Shown piece after piece: positions 34,050 through 42,539 of a DNA stretch of 44,762 bases (its first letter is position 1; every line of letters begins with the position of its first letter). A program made the position numbers and the translations under genes. The stretch comes from an uncultured Bacteroidales bacterium (lineage in GTDB: Bacteria > Bacteroidota > Bacteroidia > Bacteroidales > UBA932): contig CANPZS010000013.1 in the NCBI GenBank assembly GCA_947588835.1, positions 1-44,762 on the forward strand, given 5' to 3'. The notes beneath the pieces are model-generated. The model had not been told where the DNA came from. It saw nothing but the letters and a program-made list of their open reading frames with translations, and made no database searches.

Positions 34050-35115
34050 CCCTCAGAGTCGAAGCCTGGAGCGGATTGAACAGGCCAGCGGTTTAATTCC
34101 CAATATTGCAGACACCGCACTTGTAGAGAAAGCTATCCGTGCCCTCTCTTTGCTGGAATCCCTTGTCCAGTCCGGTTGTCCTTTCGTTTTCAAAGGAGGC
34201 ACCGCCTTGATGCTGCACCTGAATACCTCCAGACGACTCTCTATAGACGTGGACATTGTTTGTCCTCCGGGAACGGATATCAGGGAGTTCCTGGGGCAAT
34301 ACGGAAACGAGTACGGTTTCACCGAAGCAAAGGAGATAGAGCGTAACTCCCGCACAGGTGTCCCTAAATCACACGCTGAGTATCGCTATGCGGTTACATA
34401 CCCTTCCGGCAGGCCCGTGGACAAGATCCTGCTGGATGTACTCTATGAGGATATCCATTATAGTGAAGTTGTTTCGCTCCCTATTGAAAGTCCGCTTCTT
34501 AAGCAGATTGGGGCTCCGGCAATAGTCCAGTGCCCCAGCCTTAAAGATATGCTGGGCGACAAACTCACTGCGTTTGCCCCTCATACTACCGGCATACCTT
34601 TTTACAAGAATGGGGACGAGTGCCTTATGGAAATCATGAAGCAACTCTACGACGTCAGTTCCATCCTCGACAGAATTGATGACCTGACAGAAGTCCGGAA
34701 AACCTATAGTGAGATTGTACCCATTGAATTGGGGTATCGCAGTATGGATCATCTGTCCGAGTCCGACGTTCTGGCGGACACTTACAACTGTGCCATGAAT
34801 ATCTGCCACCGTGGCGCTCTCGATAAAACAGAATTCGGATATTATGCAGATGGTGCCCGACGGGTCAACAGTTTCATCATACCGGAGAATTATAATGCCG
34901 ATATCGCTATCCGGGACGCGGCTAAGGTGGCCTATCTGGCCCGCTTGATCCAGACCGGGAACAACCAGGTCAAGCACTATGCACCGGAAATGGATGAAGA
35001 ACTTGCTGCCGCCCTCATCCAGAATCGGGATCTCAATAAGTTGAACCACATCAAGAAAATCAGCCTGGAGGCATTCTTCTACATTTTAGAGATTGAGAAA
35101 ATGGCGGAAAACTAA
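34042..35115 (+). CDS. AbiEii-family nucleotidyltransferase toxin
   Basis: The 357-residue product has the MNT-like nucleotidyltransferase signature VFKGGTALMLHL (about 49-60), with GG (52-53) and the metal-binding aspartates in SIDVDIV (D69 and D71). A GDKLTAFAP motif follows in the middle of the protein. This is the pattern of AbiEii/AbiGii toxins, which transfer nucleotides to tRNA or related acceptors and cause growth arrest during phage infection. Its ATG overlaps the antitoxin stop by 8 bp, as is usual for coupled pairs. Visible catalytic residues are intact. The length fits the Bacteroidetes subset. Confidence 0.87.
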   Translation: MIDPQSRSLERIEQASGLIPNIADTALVEKAIRALSLLESLVQSGCPFVFKGGTALMLHLNTSRRLSIDVDIVCPPGTDIREFLGQYGNEYGFTEAKEIERNSRTGVPKSHAEYRYAVTYPSGRPVDKILLDVLYEDIHYSEVVSLPIESPLLKQIGAPAIVQCPSLKDMLGDKLTAFAPHTTGIPFYKNGDECLMEIMKQLYDVSSILDRIDDLTEVRKTYSEIVPIELGYRSMDHLSESDVLADTYNCAMNICHRGALDKTEFGYYADGARRVNSFIIPENYNADIAIRDAAKVAYLARLIQTGNNQVKHYAPEMDEELAAALIQNRDLNKLNHIKKISLEAFFYILEIEKMAEN

Positions 35116-35262
35116 ATGGAAATGATCAATTTCGATGCCGGCAATGCAGCGGTTGCCATGCTTGTATGAATTTGCCAGGCAGATAAAGGTTTTATCCATA
35201 AACTATTGATTAGCTTCGTGTTAAAGACAATGGCAACTGAGGGGATCTCCCGGTATTGTGTA

Positions 35263-35707
35263 CTAATGAAGATGTACAATCCGGATATCCTTGTCTGGAT
35301 TATTATCTCTGAAATACTCCGCGACCAAACGCCTGTGGCATTTCTCGGGGGTCCTCCGTACAGAGGAAGCAGCAGTTGTCGAAGTCCTCGACTTTGTACC
35401 TTTCCTTGATATGTCTCTCTTTCAACAGGCCAGAAAAGACACGGACATAGTCGTCCCATGATGTAGCACATTCTTGATAAGATTTCAGCAGCTCTTTGGT
35501 CGGAGAAAGATCCGTAATATGAACGTATCCTGCGCCAAGAATTACTTTGGCGAAATACTGCAAGTCGGAGCCTTTGGCGAAACCGGCAAGTTGGCTTGCA
35601 TTGTTCAAGCGAATGTCAATAATCTTTTTGACACCGGCGTCCTTCAGCAAGGTGAAGAATTTTTCTGCGGATTTCTTTGTAAACCCTATTGTGTAAAGCG
35701 TTATCAT
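35263..35707 (-). pseudogene. DUF488 protein with a one-base frameshift near the C-terminus
   Basis: The frame from the ATG at 35707 begins TLYTIGFTKKSAEKFFTLLK and IIDIRLNNASQLAGF, the normal start of DUF488. It ends at 35303 with an abnormal tail (PREMPQAFGRGVFQR). If one base is dropped from the run of five G at 35347-35351, the reading becomes PEKCHRRLVAEYFRDNNPDK and ends at a TAG at 35263, which is the family's conserved CHR end. The gene is therefore a one-base frameshift, either real decay, a phase-variable homopolymer, or a base-calling error. It follows another broken DUF488 gene with 2 bp between. Confidence 0.8.
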
Positions 35708-35709
35708 AT

Positions 35710-36230
35710 TTATTCTTGGTTTTCGTATTCTTCTCCCGGCTTGTAGCCAATCTCTTTATTCTTCAGTCTATAAACGTCCACCCTTTGCATATCCTCTGTA
35801 TACTCGCCGAACATTTGGTCAACCTCGCTGAGCTTCCCCTTTCCAACATACTCATCAATCATTTCTTTCTCGAGTACGGCATGGGGAACAATTTCATTAC
35901 TATGAAGGATATGATTAACTTCGTATCCGTTATCCATGAAATAACGCGAGAGCATTGAAAAACGATGGCAGTCAAGGGGCTTGGCTTCAGAACACATTAA
36001 TGCGATTCTAAAACCTTTAGCCAATCCATCGTCTATTCTTTGGACACCACGGAGGAAGGCTTCCGTCGTTACAGCCTTCTCAAAATTGACCTGCCCGCCA
36101 ACGATAGAGTCTGTTCGTCTGGCGTGCTACGGACGTCTATGATACAATTGACATCCGCTAATCTGATGAGGCCAAGCAACTTTTCAAGAGTACCATTTGA
36201 ATGGCCAACTGTGAAGAGGACATCCGACAT
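35710..36230 (-). pseudogene. Second DUF488 gene, frameshifted and internally shortened
   Basis: An ATG at 36230 opens MSDVLFTVGHSNGTLEKLL and CIIDVRSTP, the conserved N-terminus of DUF488, but a stop follows after about 53 codons (near 36070). From about 36110 onward another frame reads VNFEKAVTTEAFLRGVQRI and then ALMCSEAKPLDCHRFSM, the conserved C-terminal half, running to 35710. The segment between (about 50 residues in intact members) is missing, so a deletion and a frame change are likely. The extra C-terminal 60 residues are charged. The two neighbouring DUF488 genes may once have formed a pair. Confidence 0.78.
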
Positions 36231-36259
36231 ATTGCCTTAGATTGACTATTCTTGATTAA

Positions 36260-36346
36260 AAAATACGCAGAAACTTATGTGATTTTCTGCGTAAGTTCCT
36301 GCGTAGCTTTGTAACCATACTGATTATCAGTGGGTTTTGTGGAGCA
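36260..36346. repeat. Right copy of the diverged direct repeat, reaching the tRNA-Ala 3' end
   Basis: It matches the left copy at 32909-32992: 17 identical bases at the start, alignable middle blocks, and GTGGAGCA at the end, which is the 3' end of tRNA-Ala. Near its left end ACGCAGAAA (36264-36272) and TTTCTGCGT (36284-36292) form an inverted repeat that the left copy has only imperfectly. Confidence 0.6.
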
Positions 36347-36412
36347 TAGGAGAATCGAACTCCTGACCTTTTGAATGCCATTCAAACGCTCTACCAACTG
36401 AGCTAATACCCC
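36340..36412 (-). tRNA. tRNA-Ala (anticodon GGC)
   Basis: The minus strand (36412 to 36340) folds as a 73-nt cloverleaf: acceptor GGGGTAT/ATGCTCC with one G-U in the middle and a U-G, D-arm GCTCAGTTGGTAGAGC, anticodon stem TTTGA/TCAAA with loop ATGGCAT (anticodon GGC, Ala), and T-arm with TTCGATT. CCA is not encoded. It stands at the boundary between AT-rich accessory DNA and the GC-rich core, and its 3' end is repeated in part at the far end of the neighbouring segment. Confidence 0.93.
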
Positions 36413-36542
36413 GTTTTTGCGCAGCAAAATCACATCGGAGTCCGCCGCGACTTTGCAAATATACGAAAAATACCGATAAAGTCAACAAATCCGTCCGATT
36501 TTGCCGCAGTGCCTCCGAAATACGCATGCAAGGCCGGACGGG

Positions 36543-36573
36543 TTGCGCGGAACGGCTTTTTTACATACCTTTG
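36543..36573 (+). promoter_or_regulatory. Bacteroidetes-type promoter of the C1B peptidase gene
   Basis: TTG (36543-36545), a 20-nt spacer and TACCTTTG (36566-36573) match the -33/-7 pattern. The ATG at 36607 lies about 33 nt further on. Confidence 0.6.
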
Positions 36574-36606
36574 GTAATTGCATAAAATGACTAAAACAAT
36601 AATACA

Positions 36607-37986
36607 ATGAAAAAATACGTTTTGATGGCGGCGCTGCTGATCCAGACGGGAGCGTTCGCACAACAGGCCGGCGACGGCGGCATTTCGGCCGGAATGCTCG
36701 AGGAAATAAGCCGCGGCTACGAAGGCACGGCGGCGGACAAGGCGATACGCAACGCCCTGAACTCCGCTTCCATCAATGTCTTGGCGGCCAATGCCGAAAA
36801 CATCGCCATGATTGACACGCATTTCAGCGACGAGGTGAAGACAAAGGGCCGCACCGATCAGGCGTCATCAGGCCGCTGCTGGCTTTTCACCGGGCTCAAC
36901 GTTTTGCGGGCCAGAATGATCGCCAGGCACGATCTCGGCGAATTCACTTTTTCCCAGAATTATCTGTTTTTCTATGACCAGCTTGAAAAAGCCAATCTGT
37001 TCCTGCAAGGCATCATAGACACGAAGGACCTCCCTTTCGACGACAGAAAGGTGGACTGGCTGTTCAAAAATCCCATCGCAGACGGCGGTCAATTCACCGG
37101 AGTGTCCAATCTGATAATGAAATACGGCGTAGTCCCGTCCTCGGTCATGCCCGAAACGCTGTGCGCCAACAATACTTCGCAGATGACCGGCCAGATCGCC
37201 ACCAAACTGCGTGAAGACGGCCTGAGGCTCCGCGCAGCTTCCGCCGGACAGGAGCGGAAAATGAAAACCGACATGCTCAAAGAAATCTACCGCATGCTCG
37301 TCATCTGCCTCGGCGTGCCTCCGACAGAATTCACTTGGACGCGCTACGATTCCAAAGGCGGCTTCGTCAGCACGAAGACTTACACGCCCAAGTCGTTCTA
37401 CGAAGAATTCGTAGGAGAAGACCTCGAGAACAATTACATAATGGTGATGAACGATCCCAGCCGCGAATACGGCAAGACATACGAAATAGAGTACGACCGC
37501 CACGTGTATGACGGGCAGAACTGGCTGTATCTCAACCTCCCTGTCGAGAAGATAAAAGAGATGGCCATCGCCTCCATAAAGGACGGCACCGCCCTGTACT
37601 TTTCATGCGACGTGGGCAAGTTCCTCAACCGCAAGACCGGCGTACTGGATCTCAACAACTACGACTACGAATCCCTGATGGGAGTGAAGTTCGGGATGGA
37701 CAAGAAAGAACGGATCCTGACGCACGCAAGCGGTTCGTCGCACGCCATGACGCTTATCGCCGTCGACATAAAGGACGGGAAGCCGGTAAAATGGATGGTG
37801 GAGAACAGCTGGGGAGCCGCCGCGGGCTACAAGGGCAACATGATAATGACCGACGAATGGTTCGACGAATACATGTTCCGGCTCGTGGTTGAGAAGAAAT
37901 ACGTCCCCGAAGACGTCAGGGCCCTGCTCGACCAAAAGCCCGTCCTGCTGCCGGCCTGGGATCCCATGTTCTCGCCCGAAGACTGA
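36607..37986 (+). CDS. pepC: Exported C1B cysteine aminopeptidase (bleomycin hydrolase / PepC family)
   Basis: The 459-residue product has a signal peptide (MKKYVLMAALLIQTGAFAQ) and the C1B catalytic triad: Gln85 and Cys91 in DQASSGRCWLF, His in HASGSSHAMTL and Asn in VENSWG. It cleaves N-terminal residues from peptides. The family is usually cytosolic; the signal peptide in this Bacteroidetes version suggests periplasmic use. It has its own promoter, is transcribed away from the tRNA, and is convergent with comF. The DNA is much more GC-rich than the island genes. Length is typical (about 450). Confidence 0.93.
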   Translation: MKKYVLMAALLIQTGAFAQQAGDGGISAGMLEEISRGYEGTAADKAIRNALNSASINVLAANAENIAMIDTHFSDEVKTKGRTDQASSGRCWLFTGLNVLRARMIARHDLGEFTFSQNYLFFYDQLEKANLFLQGIIDTKDLPFDDRKVDWLFKNPIADGGQFTGVSNLIMKYGVVPSSVMPETLCANNTSQMTGQIATKLREDGLRLRAASAGQERKMKTDMLKEIYRMLVICLGVPPTEFTWTRYDSKGGFVSTKTYTPKSFYEEFVGEDLENNYIMVMNDPSREYGKTYEIEYDRHVYDGQNWLYLNLPVEKIKEMAIASIKDGTALYFSCDVGKFLNRKTGVLDLNNYDYESLMGVKFGMDKKERILTHASGSSHAMTLIAVDIKDGKPVKWMVENSWGAAAGYKGNMIMTDEWFDEYMFRLVVEKKYVPEDVRALLDQKPVLLPAWDPMFSPED

Positions 37987-38001
37987 TTGACAGGCGGTTT
38001 C

Positions 38002-38748
38002 CTATGATGCGTCCACCACCGCAAGCGTAGCCACGCTTATGCGGACGGCGGGCGGCAGCACCGCGCGCAAGGCCCTGTGGCAGGCGCCGAGCGTCGCTCC
38101 GGTAGTAAACACGTCATCCACGAGCAGCACATGCCGGGGACACATGTCCGCAAGTTTTTTCACCGCCCGTTTCCTGACCCGGAAAGCTGAAGAAACGTTT
38201 TTGATCTTGTCCTCGGTTCCGAGCCTCGTCTGCGAAACGGTCCTGCGGCACCGGACAAGAACGTCCTGCCTCAGCGGCGCGGAAAGTTCCGCAGCGACCG
38301 CCGAAGCGACGACGAAGGCCTGGTTGTAGCCACGGCCCCATTTTCTGGTCCAGTGCAATGGGACCGGTATCACCGCATCCACGTCCCCGAACGCTTCGGA
38401 AGACGCGAGCAGCCGGCCGAGCCTCGCGGCAAAAAATCTGCCGGCGCCTCTGTCGTATTCATATTTAAGTGCCTGAGGAATATACTTGTACCCGGCTTCC
38501 GAGCGATAAAAGAACAGGGCTGCGGCAAAAGCGTATCTTTTTTCATGCTCCGACGTCCGGACGTTGAATTCATCGGCCATTGGGTTGCGTGTGCGCAGCC
38601 AATAAAAAGTAAGCGGGAAATCCGCCATGCAATATATGCACAGATGTTTTTCCCGCATTCCGAGCCGTCGGCCGCATACGATGCAGCCGCGCGGCGCATA
38701 TAAGTCGACAAGGGCCGCCGCGACGTCCCTCAGAAAGGAGTTTTTCAT
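38002..38748 (-). CDS. comF: ComF family phosphoribosyltransferase-like protein
   Basis: The 248-residue product has an N-terminal zinc-finger-like CIVCGRRLGMREKHLCIYC (two CxxC) and a phosphoribosyltransferase motif VLLVDDVFTTGATL, which together define ComF/GntX. In competent bacteria ComF takes part in single-stranded DNA uptake; its role in Bacteroidetes is unproven. It lies 14 bp after fabG on the same strand, so the two are probably co-transcribed. Length and motifs are normal. Confidence 0.88.
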   Translation of the reverse strand: MKNSFLRDVAAALVDLYAPRGCIVCGRRLGMREKHLCIYCMADFPLTFYWLRTRNPMADEFNVRTSEHEKRYAFAAALFFYRSEAGYKYIPQALKYEYDRGAGRFFAARLGRLLASSEAFGDVDAVIPVPLHWTRKWGRGYNQAFVVASAVAAELSAPLRQDVLVRCRRTVSQTRLGTEDKIKNVSSAFRVRKRAVKKLADMCPRHVLLVDDVFTTGATLGACHRALRAVLPPAVRISVATLAVVDAS

Positions 38749-38762
38749 AGTTTGTCAGGGTC

Positions 38763-39509
38763 TTAGCAATACAATGCGCCGTTCACGCTTATCACCTGGC
38801 CGCTTATATAAGAAGACAGGTCGCTGGCAAGGAAGAGGGCGGCATTGGCCACGTCTTCCGGAGTGCCTCCGCGGCGCAGGGGAATCTGCTTCAGATAATC
38901 TTCCTTGACCGCGTCGGGAAGCGCGTTCGTCATATCGGAAACGATGAATCCGGGGGCTATCGCATTGGCACGTATGCCGCGGGAACCCATCTCCTTGGCC
39001 ACCGATTTGGCAAGAGCTATCAGGCCGGCCTTGGACGCGGCGTAGTTGCACTGTCCCGGATTGCCCATCAGTCCCGCTATCGAAGCCATGTTGACGATGC
39101 TGCCGGATTTCTGCTTCGCCATGCCGGGAACGACGGCATGTATGAAGTTGAACGCGGACTTGAGATTCACGGCTATCACGGCGTCCCACTGGGATTCGCT
39201 CATGCGCATGACGAGTCCGTCCTTGGTGATGCCGGCATTGTTCACCAAAATGTCGATGTGTCCGAAATCCTCGATTATCCGGTTCACCACATCATGCGTC
39301 TCCTCGAACACTGCGGCGTTGGACGCATAGCCTTTCGCCTTGTGCCCGAATCCGGCTATTTCCTTTTCGGTCTCCTCTGCGGCTTCATTGATAACGAGGT
39401 CGGTAAATGCCACGCAGGCACCCTCGGAAGCGAATTTTAAAGCGATCGCCTTGCCGATGCCGCGTGCGGCCCCGGTAATGAGCGCGACCTTTCCGTCTAA
39501 AAGTCCCAT
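38763..39509 (-). CDS. fabG: 3-oxoacyl-[acyl-carrier-protein] reductase FabG
   Basis: I use the ATG at 39509, which gives MGLLDGKVALITGAARGIGKA with the NAD(P)-binding GxxxGIG at the usual place; the upstream extension is not conserved. The 248-residue product has NNAG, the catalytic Ser in NMASIAG and the YAASK motif (Tyr/Lys), and ends FLASDLSSYISGQVISVNGA, a standard FabG. It reduces 3-ketoacyl-ACP with NADPH in fatty acid elongation. It is followed by comF and is divergent from nhaA. Confidence 0.94.
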   Translation of the reverse strand: MGLLDGKVALITGAARGIGKAIALKFASEGACVAFTDLVINEAAEETEKEIAGFGHKAKGYASNAAVFEETHDVVNRIIEDFGHIDILVNNAGITKDGLVMRMSESQWDAVIAVNLKSAFNFIHAVVPGMAKQKSGSIVNMASIAGLMGNPGQCNYAASKAGLIALAKSVAKEMGSRGIRANAIAPGFIVSDMTNALPDAVKEDYLKQIPLRRGGTPEDVANAALFLASDLSSYISGQVISVNGALYC

Positions 39510-39578
39510 AAGCAATTTTATTTTAACTTCCGTCCCGACAAATCCGCCGGGGCCGGATTTTTGACGCGGTAAAATTAC

Positions 39579-39586
39579 TATATTTG
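39579..39586 (+). promoter_or_regulatory. -7 promoter element of nhaA
   Basis: TATATTTG fits TAnnTTTG, 80 nt before the nhaA ATG. A TTTG at 39560-39563 is 15 nt away, shorter than the usual spacing, so the -33 element is uncertain. Confidence 0.45.
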
Positions 39587-39665
39587 CGTCTGAAAAACAA
39601 AATACGGCCACGGACGGCGCAGGATGGCGCAATCCGGGGCCGGTACGTAAAAACGGCATTTAAAA

Positions 39666-41081
39666 ATGAGACTCATACCCATATATTGGTGGAATAAGGA
39701 AATCCATAATTTCAAGGTATCACAGGACAAATTTTCCAAACAGCCGTGGGCGAACGGCGTCGTTCTGCTCATATGCGTAGCCTTGGCCATGCTCCTGGCG
39801 AATCTGCCCTGGACGAAAGACATCTACCATTCATTCCTCGACACGGAGCTGTCCATATCGTTCCACAGCCCCGACAATGCAGTAAACTGGACCTTCCCCA
39901 AAGACATGACGGTGGAGAAATTCATCAATGACATCCTCATGGTGATATTCTTCTTTACCGTAGGCCTGGAGATAAAGCGCGAGGTCGTCTGCGGAGAACT
40001 TTCCTCATTCAAAAAAGCCATAATGCCGGTAATAGCCGCATTCGGCGGAGTGGCGGTTCCGGCAATCATATTCACGGTCGTCAACCACGGCACCGCCGCC
40101 GCGAGCGGATGGGGAATTCCCACGGCCACTGACATAGCCTTTGCGGTCGGCATCCTGTCCATCCTCGGGGACAAGGTTCCCGTCTCGCTGAAAGTCTTCC
40201 TCACGGCGCTCGCCATAGCCGACGACCTCATAGCCATTCTCGTGGTGGCGTTCTTCTACGGCGGCGCCATCAACGGCTATCTGCTTCTGATCGCTCTGGT
40301 CATCATCGTAGCGGTATTCATAATGAAGAAGCTCGGCGAGAAAAGAATGTTCTTCTACATCCTGCCGCTAATAGCCATTTGGTTCCTGTTCTATTATGCG
40401 GGCATACACGCCACCATGTCCGGAGTGGTGATGGCTTTCCTCATCCCCATGGAGCCGAGGTACAACAAGGCCAAGTTCCACCGCCGCAGCCGAATACTTT
40501 ATGAGGGCCTGCTCGAAAGCGAGGCGCTCGATGACGGATCCGAATTCCCCAACGGCCCCCAGAGACATTTTCTCCGCCGCCTGAGCGGACTGTCGAAGCG
40601 CTCCATAGGCCCGTCATACAGGCTCGAACACATGCTTTCGCCATGGGTAAACTTCCTCATAATGCCTATTTTCGCACTTGCCAACGCGGGAGTTGAAATC
40701 ACCGACAGCTCTTATTTCAACGTCTTTCAGTACGACACAGCATTGGGCGGCGTAGGCCCCGGCATCTTCCTCGGTCTGCTGCTCGGCAAGCCTATCGGCA
40801 TAACGCTCGCCAGCTTCATCGCCATCAAGCTCAAGGTAGGCGAAATGCCCGCCAAAGCCTCATGGAAAATGCTGTTTGCCGTAGCCTGCCTCGGCGGCAT
40901 AGGGTTCACCATGTCGATTTTCGTGGATACCCTTTCATTCTCGTCGGCGGGCATTTCCGCGGACACCGTGCAGCAGATGCGCGACATGGGCAAAATCGCC
41001 GTCCTCATGGGCTCCTTATGCTCCGGGATCCTCGGCTGCCTGCTCATAAATATGGTTCACAAGATAGAAAACAAACATTAA
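39666..41081 (+). CDS. nhaA: Na+/H+ antiporter NhaA
   Basis: The 471-residue product has the NhaA core: FTVGLEIKREVVCGEL, ATDIAFAVGIL and the two-aspartate ALAIADDLIAI (the sodium- and proton-binding pair). Hydrophobic helices run through to the C-terminus. It is longer than E. coli NhaA (388), with a hydrophilic insert of about 50 residues after residue 265 (RRSRILYEGLLESEALDDG region), as is common in Bacteroidetes. It exports sodium in exchange for protons across the inner membrane. The pepP-type gene starts 13 bp downstream and should be in the same transcript. Confidence 0.94.
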   Translation: MRLIPIYWWNKEIHNFKVSQDKFSKQPWANGVVLLICVALAMLLANLPWTKDIYHSFLDTELSISFHSPDNAVNWTFPKDMTVEKFINDILMVIFFFTVGLEIKREVVCGELSSFKKAIMPVIAAFGGVAVPAIIFTVVNHGTAAASGWGIPTATDIAFAVGILSILGDKVPVSLKVFLTALAIADDLIAILVVAFFYGGAINGYLLLIALVIIVAVFIMKKLGEKRMFFYILPLIAIWFLFYYAGIHATMSGVVMAFLIPMEPRYNKAKFHRRSRILYEGLLESEALDDGSEFPNGPQRHFLRRLSGLSKRSIGPSYRLEHMLSPWVNFLIMPIFALANAGVEITDSSYFNVFQYDTALGGVGPGIFLGLLLGKPIGITLASFIAIKLKVGEMPAKASWKMLFAVACLGGIGFTMSIFVDTLSFSSAGISADTVQQMRDMGKIAVLMGSLCSGILGCLLINMVHKIENKH

Positions 41082-41094
41082 AACCATATAACCC

Positions 41095-42531
41095 ATGTTC
41101 GACAAAGACACATACTCCAGACGCAGACGGACACTGCTCACCTCAATGAGGGAGAGAGGCCAGAAGGGCATCGCCCTGTTCATCGGAAACGACGAAGCTC
41201 CCGCGCAATACAAGGACAACTGCTACAAGTTCCGTCAGGACAGTTCGTGGCTTTATTATTTCGGCCTCGACGAACCCGGCATGGCCGCCATAATCGACCT
41301 TGAAGACGGCACGGAGACCGTCTACGCCGATGACGTGGACATAGACGACATCATCTGGATGGGGCCTCAGCCTTCAGTGCAAAGCAAGGCGGAGAGCGCA
41401 GGCGTCATACGCTCCGCTCCGGCCGGCGACCTGGCCGCCGCGGTCGGCGCCGCCATGAACCTCGGACGCCCGGTGCATTTCCTGCCTCCCACGAGGCACG
41501 GCAACACGATAAAGCTCATGGAGCTTACGGGCCTTTCCAAAGCCCGGATAAACAAAGTGGCGCCCATGGACTGCGAAAAGGGAAGCCATGCCTCGCAGGA
41601 ACTCGTGGATGCGGTCATAGCGATGAGGCTCGTCAAGGAAGAATGCGAAATAAAGGCCATAGACGAAGCCTGCGACCTCGGCTATGAAATGCATACTGCC
41701 GCCCGCAATGCCGTCAGGCCCGGCATCGTCGAACAGGAAATCGTGGGCATAATGGAAGGAATAACCCTCGGCAAGGGCTGGGGCGTTTCCTTCCCGACAA
41801 TCCTGACACAGCACGGGGAAACGCTGCACAACCATCTGCACGACAAGATTATAGATCCCGGCAAGTTGCTCGTCATAGATGCCGGAGCGGAAAGCAACGT
41901 GCACTATGCGTCCGATTTCACGCGCACGCTGCCGACAGGGGGCCGTTTCACCCCCCGCCAGAGAGACATATACAGCATCGTCTGCGACTGCAACGAATTT
42001 GCTTTCTCCATTGCAAAGCCCGGCATCACCTACCGCGAAGTCCATATAGAGACCTCGCGCAAGATGCTTGAAGGCCTGAAAGACCTCGGCCTCGTACGGG
42101 GCTCCGTAGACGACATGGTGACGGAAGGCATCGCCGGACTGTTCATGCCGCACGGCCTCGGGCACAACATGGGACTCGACGTCCATGACATGGAGGATCT
42201 CGGAGAAGACCGCGTCGGATACGATCCGGACCAGAAACGGGCCTCGCAGCTCGGACTCGGCAGCCTCAGGATGGCCCGCAGGCTCGTTCCGGGGCATGTG
42301 GTCACCGACGAGCCCGGCATATATTTCATCCCTGCGCTAATGGCCAAGTGGAAGGCGGACGGGACCGGAAAAGACTTCGTCAATTTCGCCAAGGCGGAGA
42401 CCTATTCCGACTTCGGAGGCATACGGCTCGAAGACGACCTGCTTGTCACCGAAAACGGTGTACGCAGGACGGGAACGAAACGTCTCCCCATTTTCCCCGA
42501 CGACGTGGAAGAATCCATGAAACAGAAATAG
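41095..42531 (+). CDS. pepP: Xaa-Pro aminopeptidase (M24B, aminopeptidase P)
   Basis: The 478-residue product has an N-terminal creatinase-like domain (about 1-170) and the pita-bread metallopeptidase with the five metal ligands in order: Asp in LLVIDAGAE, Asp in SDFTRTLP, His in HGLGHNMGLDVHD, Glu in VTDEPGIYF and Glu in GGIRLEDDLL. It removes an N-terminal residue before proline, using two manganese ions. No signal peptide is visible, so it should be cytosolic. It is probably expressed with nhaA (13 bp gap) and ends facing nhaC. Confidence 0.93.
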   Translation: MFDKDTYSRRRRTLLTSMRERGQKGIALFIGNDEAPAQYKDNCYKFRQDSSWLYYFGLDEPGMAAIIDLEDGTETVYADDVDIDDIIWMGPQPSVQSKAESAGVIRSAPAGDLAAAVGAAMNLGRPVHFLPPTRHGNTIKLMELTGLSKARINKVAPMDCEKGSHASQELVDAVIAMRLVKEECEIKAIDEACDLGYEMHTAARNAVRPGIVEQEIVGIMEGITLGKGWGVSFPTILTQHGETLHNHLHDKIIDPGKLLVIDAGAESNVHYASDFTRTLPTGGRFTPRQRDIYSIVCDCNEFAFSIAKPGITYREVHIETSRKMLEGLKDLGLVRGSVDDMVTEGIAGLFMPHGLGHNMGLDVHDMEDLGEDRVGYDPDQKRASQLGLGSLRMARRLVPGHVVTDEPGIYFIPALMAKWKADGTGKDFVNFAKAETYSDFGGIRLEDDLLVTENGVRRTGTKRLPIFPDDVEESMKQK

Positions 42532-42539
42532 GGGCGGCC

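Noticed and set aside
34369..35049. 226-codon minus-strand frame in the AbiEii gene
   Set aside because: It is a shadow of a gene with intact nucleotidyltransferase motifs coupled to its antitoxin.
35116..35262. Possible small gene after AbiEii (MEMINFDAGNAAVAMLV)
   Set aside because: The frame stops after 17 codons and no alternative frame shows a conserved pattern; nothing convincing lies here apart from the tail of the frameshifted DUF488 gene further on.
41374..42297. Long open frame (307 codons) on the minus strand over the aminopeptidase P gene
   Set aside because: It is antisense to a gene with all five metal ligands in place; GC-rich DNA gives long chance frames, and its translation has no motif.
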